From: Manihot esculenta
Lineage: Eukaryota; Streptophyta; Magnoliopsida; Malpighiales; Euphorbiaceae
Assembly: GCF_001659605.2 (NCBI RefSeq)
Contig: NC_035178.2
Coordinates: 7,820,062-7,884,061, forward strand
Reading direction: 5' to 3'
DNA length: 64,000 nucleotides
A model generated the notes under the pieces. The model was given only the letters and a program-made list of their open reading frames with translations, was not told the DNA's origin and did not search any database. Of this stretch, positions 35,450 through 47,500 are shown one piece after another (the stretch's first letter is position 1; each line of letters begins with the position of its first letter). A program made the translations under genes and the position numbers.

Positions 35450-37492
35450 ATGGATCTTCAACTCCAATCTATGGCTCGCTTACTGCAATCTCTTAATACC
35501 CACCGTTCAATCCACATCGGAAAACAAATCCACCTTCTCTTTTTAAAAAGGGGTCTCCTAAATTCCACTCTTTCACTGGCAAACCGCCTTCTACTGATGT
35601 ACAGTCGATGCGGTTGCATGAGCGATGCGCATAACCTGTTCTATGAAATGCCCTATAGAAACTGCTTTTCCTGGAACACCATGATAGAGGGCTACCTGAA
35701 GTGCGGAAACAGAGAAAAATCGCTGGAGCTGTTTGATGTGATGCCCCAAAAAGATGATTATTCGTGGAATGTGGTTATTTCGGGGTTTGTGAAAGCTTGC
35801 GAGTTCGACATTGCTAGGAGGTTGTTTAATGAGATGCCCAGGAGAAATGGGGTTGCGTGGAATTCATTGATTCATGGTTATGCTCGGAATGGATGTCCAA
35901 GGGATGCGATTAGGCTATTTAAGGAATTGAATTTGAGGCCGTTGGAAAAATCATATGGTGATTCCTTTGTATTAGCTACTGTTATTGGCGCTTGTACTGA
36001 TTTGGAAGCTATTGAATGTGGTAAGCAAATCCATGCCCGGATTCTAATTGATGACATGGAATTTGACTCAGTATTGGCTAGTTCACTGATTAACTTTTAT
36101 GGAAAATGCGGTGAGTTGGACAGCGCAAATTATGTTTTGAATATGATGAAGGAAGTGGATGACTTCTCGTTGTCAGCGCTTATCACTGGCTATGCAAATT
36201 ATGGTAGAATGAATGATGCAAGAAGAATATTTGATAGGAAAAGTAACCCGTGTATTGTGGTGTGCAATTCTTTGATTTCTGGGTATGTTAACAATAACGA
36301 AAAAATGAAAGCACATGCACTTTTCACTGAGATGCAAAAAAATGGAATTCAGGTAGACTCATCAACAATAGCAATTATTCTGAGTTCCTGCCATAGCTCT
36401 GGGAATTCACAACATGGTAAACAAATCCATGCCTATGCTTGTAAAGTTGGATTAGTTGATGACATCATTGTTGCTTGTGCTTTTATTGATGCATATTCCA
36501 AGTGTGGAAGTCCCAATGCTGCTTGCAAATTATTCAGTGAGCTCAAAGCCCATGATACAGTCTTACTCAACTCTATGATCACAGTTTATAGCAATTGTAG
36601 TAGAATTGAAGATGCAAAACAGATTTTTAAAACCATGCCGAGTAAAACCCTGATATCATGGAATTCAATGGTTGTGGGTCTTGTACAAAATGGTTGTCCA
36701 ATTGAAGCATTGGACCTTTTTCGCAAAATGAATAAACTGGATTTGAGGATTGACAAGTTTAGCCTTGCTAGTGTGATCAGTGCCTGTGCTGGTATCTCTT
36801 CACTGGAAATGGGTGAACAGGTTTTTGCGAGAGCAATTATCATTGGACTTGATTCTGATCAGGTTGTTTCTACCTCCCTTGTTGATTATTACTGCAAATG
36901 TGGCTTGGTTGAGAATGGAAGAAAGCTGTTTGATATGATGATCAAATCTGATGAAGTCTCCTGGAACTCAATGCTGATGGGCTATGCTACAAATGGTTAT
37001 GGATTGGAAGCACTAACACTGTTCAATGAAATGAAACATGCTGGTGTAAGACTAACAGATATTACATTTACAGGGGTTTTATCTGCCTGTAACCATTGTG
37101 GGTTGGTTGAGGAGGGACATAAATGGTTTAATATTATGAAATATGACTATCATATTGATCCAGGAATTGAGCACTATTCGTGCATGATTGATCTTTTTGC
37201 TCGTGCTGGTTACTTACAGGAGGCAAATAATCTTATTGAGAATATGCCCTTTGTGGCAGATGCCAGCATGTGGTCATCTGTGTTAAGGGGTTGTGTGGCT
37301 CATGGAGATAAGGATCTGGGTGAAAAGGTGGCAAGGAGAATCATTGAACTTGATCCTGAGAGCTCCAATGCGTATGTCCAACTATCTGGCATATTTGCTA
37401 CCTCTGGGGACTGGGAAAGCTCAGCTCTTGTTAGAAAGGTAATGAAAGAGAAGAAAGTAAAAAAGCATCCTGGTTTCAGTTGGGCTGATTGA
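35450..37492 (+). CDS. Pentatricopeptide repeat protein, PLS class with E motif (At1g77010-like)
   Basis: Intronless, 680 residues. Tandem ~31-35-residue repeats run through most of the protein, with typical helix motifs such as WNTMIEGYLKCGN (75-87), WNVVISGFVKA, WNSLIHGYARNG, WNSMVVGLVQNG and WNSMLMGYATNG. The end (MWSSVLRGCVAHGDKDLG ... KVKKHPGFSW) is the E motif, and there is no DYW domain. The N-terminus is weakly basic, consistent with but not proving organelle targeting. PLS-E proteins specify C-to-U editing sites in mitochondrial or plastid RNA. Since the DYW deaminase is missing, a partner would have to supply the activity. Length and domain order fit Arabidopsis At1g77010 (recalled, annotated mitochondrial). 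Confidence 0.93.
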   Translation: MDLQLQSMARLLQSLNTHRSIHIGKQIHLLFLKRGLLNSTLSLANRLLLMYSRCGCMSDAHNLFYEMPYRNCFSWNTMIEGYLKCGNREKSLELFDVMPQKDDYSWNVVISGFVKACEFDIARRLFNEMPRRNGVAWNSLIHGYARNGCPRDAIRLFKELNLRPLEKSYGDSFVLATVIGACTDLEAIECGKQIHARILIDDMEFDSVLASSLINFYGKCGELDSANYVLNMMKEVDDFSLSALITGYANYGRMNDARRIFDRKSNPCIVVCNSLISGYVNNNEKMKAHALFTEMQKNGIQVDSSTIAIILSSCHSSGNSQHGKQIHAYACKVGLVDDIIVACAFIDAYSKCGSPNAACKLFSELKAHDTVLLNSMITVYSNCSRIEDAKQIFKTMPSKTLISWNSMVVGLVQNGCPIEALDLFRKMNKLDLRIDKFSLASVISACAGISSLEMGEQVFARAIIIGLDSDQVVSTSLVDYYCKCGLVENGRKLFDMMIKSDEVSWNSMLMGYATNGYGLEALTLFNEMKHAGVRLTDITFTGVLSACNHCGLVEEGHKWFNIMKYDYHIDPGIEHYSCMIDLFARAGYLQEANNLIENMPFVADASMWSSVLRGCVAHGDKDLGEKVARRIIELDPESSNAYVQLSGIFATSGDWESSALVRKVMKEKKVKKHPGFSWAD

Positions 37493-38987
37493 ACAAGATA
37501 TTTGGAAGGTGCGCATTCTTGGAACTTCCATGTTCACAAGGAGAAGTCATGTAATTCTTTTCATTTTTTTGCTGATATCTTATGGGTTTAGCCACACTCC
37601 ATCAAATGTAAAATTTCAAGAGACTATGCCAATTTTGGGCAAACCTAGTTCTGCAATTGATACTTAATCATGTCAAAGTTCCTCATGTAGAGCAGGAAGA
37701 AAGCTTGGTCTGTGGTGCAGCCATCCTTCATTTGTCTGCTTCATCTGGGCAAGTTGGGCTGCCGTTTCCCTGATGTTTTTGTAGCTTCCTTATGGAGGCA
37801 TTACCTCAAACAAAGCTGGTGCACTTTCTACTTGGCCTATATGATGATTACAATTATTTGACCACATTGAACAAGTTATCTTCTACTGCAAATATTGGAG
37901 TTGCATTTCCGCATTGGATGAAAATTTCTGTGAATGCAATTGGAAATTTGGTAAGGACGCTCTTAACTGGTACGCTTCAGTTCGGTTTGAAACCTATGAT
38001 ACTTTTGTATCCTTTCCTTCTTTTTTCTATATCATCAAAGGATTTGTATATAAAGAAAGGAGGCATATCCACTGAAATTATGAGCATATATAGATTTAAC
38101 AAATTCAAGCCAAGGTGCATATGAGTTGCACCAGGAATATGCAGTTTCTCATTGGCAGGCTGAAGACTTCTTCTGAAGCTTAAATATGGAGATTCAGATG
38201 ATCTCATGGAACCATTAGATCTAGACATGTGATATTGGAAATTAAATTGAATAGTTATGCAGATGACTTGCATTTTGAAGGGGTTTGCAGGAAAGTCCAT
38301 GCCTTGATCTTTTTATCTTTGGCAAAAATAATTCTTGCTCTACTACAATAGCTAATGCGTTCTGGGTCTTCAGCTTACACACACACACACACACACAAAT
38401 ATGATAGAAGTTAATTATTTTGTTCTCCCTCTCTCTCCCTATGTGGCCCTTTCACCTCCCCTCACTGAAATAGGTTTTTGTGTCTTGGTTTGCTGATCCA
38501 GCCCGTTCTTGGTGGGAGGTTCTTTAGGCGATCTGCTGGTTCAATTTCTCTGACTGTGGCCGTGGACAAGTGCTGTTCGGGAGGCTTGCATGGGATGGCT
38601 GCAGCCTGCCTAGAAGTGCTATTCTTCGTCCCGTCACAGGGAAGGATGGATCTCTTTTGCTTTGTGTGCTTAGTGTCTCCCAAGCTTAGATCTGGCAGTG
38701 GAGAAGTCTTCAACCTTGGCTTGTTTGGTCTTGTTGCTGTTCCATGCTTGCAGGTGTTGGATTGCCCAGAACTACGTTCTCTCACTGTCAATTCCTGCAA
38801 AGGCCGGCTGTGGTTGGGTCGTGAGACTCAAAGAGTCTGAAATGCACGAGAGAGATTTAGCCAGAAAAGTGATTTCCGATATGTTGCATTTTTCAGTCAT
38901 GTTGTACCATTTTTTTTAGCTCGGGACAATGCTTTGCCTGCTAGTGGAGGTTACCAATGTGCTTGGAGAGCTGATAAAGCATTCCCG
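37493..38987. other. PPR downstream region with a GC-richer ORF-bearing patch
   Basis: 37493-38450 is probably 3' UTR and spacer. 38470-38840 is markedly less AT-rich than its surroundings and holds open frames on both strands (120 codons plus at 38478-38840, 112 codons minus at 38462-38800). Neither matches a domain I know. It may be a transposon relic or an unrecognised exon. Confidence 0.35.
38377..38397. repeat. (AC)n microsatellite
   Basis: Uninterrupted dinucleotide run of about ten AC units. Confidence 0.95.
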
Positions 38988-39420
38988 GTAGTATTCTGTT
39001 CAAAATTTAAAAAATCGGTCGAATTGAATTAATTTAAAAATTCAGTTCGGCTTTTTATATATTTAAGTTTGATTTGATTTTTAAAATTAAAAATTTTAAT
39101 TATTTTGATTTGATTTAATTTTAATAAAAAAAAATTTTAAAAAATAAATTGAACCGATTAATAATAATAGTATATTATTTTTCATAAAAAGAAATTAGAT
39201 TATATTAAAATTAAAATATTTTAAATAAAAATTAAAATATTAAAAATAAAAAAATAAAAATTTATTAAAAATTTAAATCGATCAAATCGAACTGAATCAG
39301 ATTGGTTTGGTTTGATTCAATTTTTTATTAAAATTGATTTAATTTAATTTGTATAGAAATTAAAATTTTTATTTTTATTTATTCAGTTCAATTCAAAACT
39401 GAACCGATCAAATGCTCCGT
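38988..39420. mobile_element. Palindromic GTGA...TCAC element, copy D (inverted)
   Basis: Same family as copies A-C but in the opposite orientation. The right end reads GAGCATTTGATCGGTTC on the minus strand, like the left end of copy C, and the left end is gtattctgttcaaaattt. The terminal CG motifs are partly eroded. Confidence 0.6.
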
Positions 39421-41879
39421 ATAAAAAGGATAGAGTAAAAATTATTTTATTTAAATTTAAATCCGTTGAATATATTTAATGTCCGATAAAATTTACTTTA
39501 AATATTTAAATTTACCCCATTTATTATTATAAAAAAAATACTTAATCCCATTTAATTTTACAAATTTTAATTTAATAATTTACATAAAAATATAACTTCA
39601 AAGTTAATATATACTTTAACATTTTTAATGATTAAATAAGATATTAACTAATTATTTTGTTTCATAGATAATTTCTGTAAAAGAGTGTACTATTACAAAA
39701 ATATATAAATATATTTAATTATTTATTAATATAAATATATTCGAATAATAGATACTAAATATATAAAATTTAATTTCTAAGCTTGTTACATGTATTATTT
39801 TCAAAATTCACTCGTTTATATACTATTTAAATTTATTATAATAAATGTTGGGTCAGATCTGATACTATAAAAATCCAACCGGGGAACATCCCCAATGTGG
39901 CATTGATGGGATTGGGTGTTGTTGAAAAATAGGAAAGAAGGGTGGGAGTTGGCTGGAAAGACAACATGTCTTCATGTGAACAAAACTAATTCTTAAAACA
40001 TAACATGTTTTCATGTAAAAAAGAATTTAACTTAGTACAAGGTATCGAGTCTCAGTTAATTTCTATGCTAAAGACCTTGAAGTCGGGGAAACTTTTAATA
40101 ATAAACTTCACGTATATCATTAACACTTAATTTGACTTAATGTTTAAATTTCATCCCTATGTTTATTAGAATGTGAACTTAATCCCTTTCAACTTTTTAC
40201 CTAAATCAACTCAAAAATTTTAATTCAAATCTAATAACATTTAAAATATAAAAACCGCTACATGTCCATCATCCAACTAGATTCTAGAACTAATTTTAGA
40301 AGGGCTGAACACGCTAAGCATAATTTGATCCGATCAGGTTAAATACAAATATTTAACGTGATAGTCGGCTCCACTAGCCCTAATTGAAATCATAAATATA
40401 CGTGTTATAAATAAAATCAGAATGATATAATACAAGCGAAATGACAAAATATAGATTAATAAATTTCGTATTCATTAATTGACTGTCTACCGTTAAAATA
40501 TATTTATCGTATCTATCAAATCCGATATGATGGGATGTGCTATAGAGATTATCAAGATGATCCGATAATTAGACAAACTTTAATTTTCTTAAAGAATTTT
40601 ATATTTTTACTACTTCGCCAATTTTAATCCATCTGAACCGATATTTAACTTTATTAATTTCTCAATAACCATTTTGATTTATTAATTTTATCGTAAGTCA
40701 AACTTTTATTTGTATATTTTTGTTTCAACTCACCAGATATCAATTCATAAATTCAAATTAATTTAATTTTTAGCAAAAAAAGTTATCTCTTCTATATATA
40801 TATATATATAGATCAATTTGCTTATAATTTATTATAAAAGTATATATGAAATGGCATATATTTTATTTCCGACATAAAATTTAATTTAGTTTGAATAATT
40901 GTTTAAATTTCATTATTTAACTTTCTATTTTAATTTCATTTATAGTATAAAAGATATATTAATTTTCCTTAATGTTTTTGTGCTATAAATTAATTTTTAT
41001 AAGATAAATATACATTAAAAATTTTATTACTTATTTTAATAATTTTCTTATAAAATATTTCAGTATATTTATTTTAGCATAATTGACTACACAATTATGA
41101 ATATATGAAATTTTATTAACTAGTATGTATCAAAAACTTATCAAATAAATAATACTCTCCATCTTATTTTTTTTTAAATTATTACGTATTTTCCTTTTTT
41201 ATATTATGAATATAATTAAAAAATTAATAAAAATTATTTTTTTAATATATATGAAAAAAATAAAATTAATAAAAATTATAGAACTAATAGAGTAATATAC
41301 AAATTAAATGGAAAATTTTCAATTGGATTGGATTTACCATAATCCAAGATATATAAAGTGGTTACTATCTGATATGTTCGTTAAGGATTTACTTGTCTGT
41401 GTTTCGAATAATTGGATGCATGCAAATTTTTCTAAACCAAAGCTCTGAAATAACAAGGAGTATAAGAGTTATAGCCATCGCCATAGCCAATGAAGAAGGA
41501 ACGTAGAGGCCCTCCAAAAATCAGCATTTTGTCTTCAAGTCTCTGTCACTCTTCTCATTGTTACTATCTCGACGGCAGTTTATTTCCCGTCAACTTTGCA
41601 AGGTATATCCTCAAGGATAATTCCTTCCATATTCCTCGAATCTGCTCCTTCGTTCCTCGAATGCACAACTACACGTATTCATTGGATCACCAATCCCATT
41701 CTTTCTTTCTTTCTTTCTTCTTCTTCTTCTTCTCTGCTGTCCCTCCCCATATAACTCTTTCACATGCCCGGAACCTAGGCAACACAAATAACCTCAGCTT
41801 AGTTTTTGGCTTTTTCTTTCTTCTTTTTTTTCTTTTGAGGTGGTGGGCTGGGGAGTTTTCAAGTTTAGTTTCTTTTCTC
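39421..41879. other. AT-rich intergenic DNA and leader of the kinase gene
   Basis: A mixed-composition patch at 39845-40100 (ggtcagatctgatac ... gtcggggaaac) has no frame or identifiable repeat. (TA)n lies at ~40793-40810. From ~41490 an open frame runs in phase into the kinase gene at 41880; its content (Ser/Phe from pyrimidine repeats) looks like leader. Confidence 0.4.
41697..41734. repeat. (CTTT)n(CTT)n pyrimidine microsatellite in the kinase leader
   Basis: About five CTTT units followed by five TTC units. It lies ~150 bp upstream of the chosen start codon, in the likely 5' UTR. Confidence 0.9.
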
Positions 41880-44800
41880 ATGGAGAATCTTCTTTCTCAT
41901 TCCTATATTGTTATCGCTTATGATGCCACTAAGGATCGTGGTATGCACGAGCTTAAACGCACCATTAATGAAGTTAGATTGAGAGGTGACATTCTTCATA
42001 CAGGTGATAGGCTTATTGTTCTTGGAGTTCTCCATAAAGTGCCTAATTCCTGTAAGTGTTTGTTCTTTTTCCTGACCCATCTAAACCTGCTCCTTAGTGT
42101 AAAGTTATAGTGGATCCGTGTAAAACCAGTGTATTTACTTTATGGGTTATTATCGACCCGGTTTGGATAAGAATTGCTCATATTTTTGTTTATCTGCACA
42201 AAGATAGACTGGTTTTCTACCATTTGATGATGGGTTAGATAGTATCTCTTGAGTGTTGCATTGTGCCAAGTGCTTAATTGTGACACACACTGCAAGCGTA
42301 AAAAGAAATACCAGCAAAATGCTAATGTTGTTTGCAAGATTTTAATTATGACATCACTAGCTAGCTGGTGTATGCATAATATGAGCTGAGAAAAGAGAGA
42401 ACTAACTCAATTTGTAGTGGGTTGTTAAATCAAACAATCTCCTGATTCTTTTATTTTCTTTTATATGTGGGGTTGGCACAGTGGGTTATATGAAAGCATG
42501 CCCTGATTCTTTTGGTGGAGCAAGCGCTAGTGTGTTGGAAGAGGAAGTTACAAAGAAAATTAATGTGTATCTAAACATGCTCCTGGAAAGTGCTGAAGTT
42601 TGTGAAGATGAAGGGGTAATTAATACATGCTCTCTATCTTTAATTTGTACACTTGGATATTCTCTTTCTCTCTTTTGCATAGATATAATGTTCTTCTCTT
42701 TATGAAGAAACAAAAAACTACATTTTATTGGAGTATCATTTAATTTTGATAAGTAAATTTGGCACACTTTTTCAAGATATTATGCAAATTCTGTGCTACA
42801 TCCGCATATGCAATGCAAGCTTATAGAAAGGAAGTCACTCCCAAATACTTTGGAACAGAATGATGATGCATGTGAAACCTAGGACTAGACTTGTATGTAA
42901 TTCACCTTAATTACTGCTATTAATTCTTACCTTTCCACCAAAGCATACTGAAGAATGTTGTTGCCAGACGCATAACACGCAGTATTCCTATGTTTTAGCT
43001 ACAGGACTGTTTTCATTCTGGAAAAGCATAGGTTTTCAACCCTTACTATCTTTTTTTTTTCCTTAACACATTTTTTCTTTCAAAATATAGGTCACCATTG
43101 AAGTTAAAATTACAGCAGGAACTCCAATGAAGCAGGTCATTCTTCAAGAAGTTGTTTCTTATAAGGCAACTTGGGTCATACTAGATAGGTAGTGATTCTA
43201 TCTTATTTGATTGGTTTTAGCATTTTAATTTCATTGGTGATTAGTTTTGAACTTTCGTGTTCTGACTATTTAACCATGCCTATTAACTTCAAAATTTGCC
43301 ATTCCATCCCATAATAATGCATTTTTGTGAATGCATGTTGCTTCTATAAATACTGGTTAATCCATGTTACTTCTTCATAGATAATGATCCCTATTTGGAT
43401 ATATGCCATTGTCAAATGTTCCATTGCTTCTTCTCCTTCTTATTTCTTTATTTTCGTGGCATAACGAGCAACACTTTCACATTTAACAGGCATCTTAGAA
43501 GAGACTTGAAGTTTTATCTTAAACAGATACCTTCCAAGCTTGCACTGATCCATGATAACTTATCTGTGGAACTTAAGAGACCTCATTTTGCAAATGAAAC
43601 GGACCCTATAGAACAGAAGCCATTCTATTCCATGTCCAAACCTGTTCCCCTGCTGAATCGTCAAGGTGGTGAAAATGAAGGGCAGTGTGTTATCTCTTGC
43701 AGAAGCTTTTCATTATCAATTAATTCTCTTGAAAGTTCTGACATGCATAGTTCCAGTTCGTTACCCTCATCTTCATATGGATCACGCGAGCATAGTTTTC
43801 TGTTAGATTTTGGGGCGTCTTCTAAGCAACATAAAGCAGGTAATAATTATAAATCTAAAATAGTTTACTAAACATTCTGATTACATCCACGTCTATATCT
43901 TGCATGATTTACAACTCAACCATTTGATGTATATGAACTGGATGCAAGCCTCCTTCCCAGTTTTTTTTTTTTCAACTTCAAAAATGTCAACCTCATTTGA
44001 GAAAATTAATTTGTTTTTCATGTTAAATCTGAACTCAATCTAAATTTTGGGATTCCAAGAAAGTTGACAACCATAGATCTACTGGAAGTAAATACGTGCA
44101 TATTATATTGATTCACATGATCATAGCTCTCTTTCTGAAGCACAGCACGGTATAGGCAGTGATTAGATATATGTTCCTGATGCTATGAAGATCATCTTCA
44201 GCATTACTCTGCGACCACAATATCACTTTTTGTCAGAAAAATATTTCCACGTTAGTTAGTTCCTCGATGAAGAATGTCCTATTCAATTCTGGATTCATTT
44301 CTTTAATATGAATAAACAAAATTTTATGCGTTTCAGGTACATACAACAAACCAGACAGTAACTATCCTCCTTCCACTCAGATTGCCCACCATAAAAATGT
44401 TTCTCGACGTCAAACATCGGAAGCACCTATTCTTTGTTCTGCATGTGGGGCGAGGACTGAATTTTATATTAAGGATGCAATGAGATTCACTTTTTCTGAG
44501 ATTCAGCTTGCAACACAAGATTTTTCAAAAGAGAACTTATTAGGAGAAGGTGGTTATGGACATGTATATAAGGGAGAGCTAAAAGATAAACAGCTAATTG
44601 CTGCAAAGGTACGCAAAGAAGCAAGCACACAAGGGTTTGCAGAATTTCAGTCTGAGGTATATGTCTTAAACTTTGCCCGCCACAAGAACATCGTCATGCT
44701 TTTGGGTTTTTGTTGCAAGGAGAATCTTAACATCTTGGTTTATGAGTATATATGCAACAAGTCTCTGGATTGGCATTTATTTGGTGAGTATCTATCCACT

Positions 44801-46331
44801 TGGTCCAAGTTTAGTTTTTTATTGTTGCTGATTTGGTTCACTTCTCTTCTTCTCATCTGCTGACATTTTTAATCTTTTACAGATAAGGCAGCAATTGTTC
44901 TTGATTGGCACCAAAGATATTCCATTGCAATAGGAACTGCAAAGGGATTGCGTTTTCTGCATGAAGAATGCCGTAGTGGTCCTATCATTCATCGAGATTT
45001 GCGGCCTGGGAATATATTGCTCACACATGACTTTGTTCCAATGGTGAATTCTGCCATCTCTATGCATTTCTAATGTGCTTTTGTTTTTCAGCATGTCCTT
45101 TTCCAATCCACTGCAATAATAGCAGTAATTTTATCTGTTTCTGTTGATGGTGTTACTCTTCCAGATTTCATCACTGTCACTTGACTGTAGCTTTTGTTTC
45201 CATGTTGCAAGTGGACTTGGATTGAATGTCCAAGCTTAATTTCACCTTTGTCCCTTAGCCAATTATAATTTGTTTCACATTTATGAGCTACAGAAACTAG
45301 AAATCCTTTACCCTGGAAGTTCATATCCAGCCATTCGTAAATATATGTATAGAAAACTGCCTGGAAATAACTATGATTTTAATATAAAAATAAAGGAACA
45401 TGATAATACATTGACAGCAGCAGCAGAGCTCTCCTCAGTCCTTTAATTATTTATTTATCTGTACTATCACTAGCCTTATTGATTGAATAAAGAGTCAATT
45501 TTAAGGATAATTTCAGTTAATGGAATGATTTTTGTCTGCATACAGCTGGGGGATTTTGGCCTTGCCAGATGGAAGACCACTGACGAGGTCCAGACAAGGG
45601 TACTTGGCACGCTGGGGTATGCCTTCTATGAGCTCTTTGTGCTTCAGGACCACTTGTTTTGATGTTGAGTCACAGTTTCTTAAGCCTGATTTGTCTAGTT
45701 AAACAATCTGAAATTGGTCTCTGTTCTGGTCCATGTAGATATCTTGCTCCAGAGTATGCAGAAAATGGTATTGTTTCTGTGAGAACAGATGTCTATGCAT
45801 TTGGCATTGTTCTCTTACAACTAATATCCGGACAAAAAGTAGTTGATTTAAAACGAGTCGAAGGACAACAATCACTTCGACAGTGGGTATGTTGGTGTTT
45901 TAATTCATCCTTTTCAGCAATGATCAACTTCTGGTTTTCTCTGATTTTCTCTGTTGTTTGAATCCAAAATACTTTCTGTGATGGATGTCAGGCAGAACCA
46001 CTGATTGAGAGGCTCGCACTACACGAACTCATCGATCAACGAATAGTAGATTCATATGACACATATGAATTATACCTCATGGCTAAAGCAGCATATCTAT
46101 GCATACAAAGAAACCCCGAAAGGCGGCCATCAATGGGAGAGGTATATGGATCTGATCCTTTGACTTTTGTTCATTGAACTGTTGGTGAATATGCAGCATG
46201 ACCAGAAACTTTGATATCTTGGAATATTGTATATATGATTACTGCAGATCGTGCGCCTTCTCGAAGGAGAAAACAACCGAATCCATCATTTAGGGGAGCA
46301 AGTTTTACCTCATTATCATGCAAGGAGATGA
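41880..46331 (+). CDS. Receptor-like cytoplasmic protein kinase with USP-like N-terminal domain
   Basis: Ten exons: 41880-42051, 42482-42615, 43091-43188, 43490-43839, 44337-44783, 44883-45043, 45546-45616, 45739-45886, 45992-46141 and 46248-46331; 604 residues. The N-terminal ~130 residues form a universal-stress-protein-like fold ([44 protein letters not shown]). A Ser-rich linker with CSACGA follows. The kinase has [12 protein letters not shown] (~320-331), lysine ~342, HRDLRPGN (437-444), DFG 457-459 and [11 protein letters not shown]. The lysine usually after HRDL is arginine (R441), as in the group often named 'inactive protein kinase SELMODRAFT_444075-like'. No signal peptide or membrane span. 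An in-frame ATG exists at 41490, but the conserved start is at 41880. Confidence 0.9.
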
Positions 46332-47500
46332 AGAGGTTGAAGATACACATCATTTTAGTTTTACAGATGTATATCTCTGTGTTTTTTCATCTCTACTTTC
46401 TTACATGCCTTGTTCTGGCTGCTGATTTTGTCTTAAAATAGTTTTAGAGGAGAACTTTAGTCATCACTTAGATAAAGGTATGTTCATTTCCTTGTCTAAA
46501 TAAAACACTGAATGAGAAGTGTCCATGTTTTGTGGACGTTTAAGCCAATTTGTTTTGTAGTTTGTAATGCATTGAGTAGCTTCTCTCCTCCATGTTCAAT
46601 TTCAACAAAACTCAGTGAAAGCTTATAATGAGATGAGAAGGATTGAAAAGGACACAAGTTATGTGAATTTTCTATAGATAATAACAACAAAATTCATATA
46701 GATAAGTATCAAAAAATGAAAATTTCTAGATTCCAGGCAGTGCAGGCACTATATGTTTTTTTTTTGGTGGGTGCAGAAGCAATAGTTGACCCACGTCTTA
46801 TCATGTATCTCTCAAGCTTTGCATAATAATTTTTATCATATCCATGGGAGCAAAAGGAGAACTATCTAGAGGATTTATCAGTATCAAAATGTGTGGAGCC
46901 AGACAGAAGAATAAACAACTACAAGTTGGACTAAGCAACAGTTTTCTCCACAAGGGTTGGGTGTAGATTGTAGAGAGAATCATTAGGGTTTTGGCTTTCT
47001 CCATACAACAAAAGCATGAGATTCTGAGATTGAGATGGACCTTAGTTTTAGAAGGAACCTTCCCATTACCCATTTAATCTTTCTGCTTACTTTTCATCTT
47101 GTTTCCCTTTTACATGCATCACAAATTGACAGTGGTGCCACTTCTTCAGATGCCACATTCACCCACTATGAAATTTTTTTTTTTTTTTTAAATTTTTTTA
47201 CATACACCAAGTGTATATGCATCCAATTAAGGATTTAAAAAACAATTTCTGAGCTTTATGTGTTCGCTCACAATCTATTTAATTTCCATTATAGCAACTT
47301 TGAAATTAGTGGCACATACCCTTTCTGTTCCCCTGCTAGTTGGATTATTTTGGGAGTCAAGTCAGAGAGCACTTTTCTTAGGAACAGTTTCCAGATTTAA
47401 TTTTTATTTGTGCTTTTTTTTTTTAATTAGATTTTTGAAATTTATCAAAACAGTGGGTTAAAAGCTTTTTATATTTAAAACCTGTAAATATTTTTTAAAA
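46332..47500. other. Kinase 3' UTR and spacer
   Basis: 3' UTR probably to ~46700. A 67-codon frame at 47035-47238 begins with a signal-peptide-like stretch (ITHLIFLLTFHLVSLLHAS) but dissolves into a T-run. It may be an orphan first exon or chance. Confidence 0.35.

Noticed and set aside
37792..38124. 110-codon frame containing KLVHFLLGLYDDYNYL, faintly like retrotransposon gag
   Set aside because: A single weak motif with no neighbouring gag or protease region; more likely PPR 3' UTR or chance.
39845..40100. Possible solo LTR in the mixed-composition patch
   Set aside because: Starts with a TG-like end, but no matching CA end, duplicated flanks or primer-binding site could be identified.
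41490..41879. In-frame upstream extension of the USP-kinase (130 codons)
   Set aside because: Rich in Ser/Phe from pyrimidine repeats and without family similarity; the conserved start is at 41880. Treated as 5' leader.
47035..47238. 67-codon frame with a signal-peptide-like start
   Set aside because: The hydrophobic leader is plausible, but the rest runs into poly-T-encoded Phe and no mature-peptide motif or downstream exon was found.
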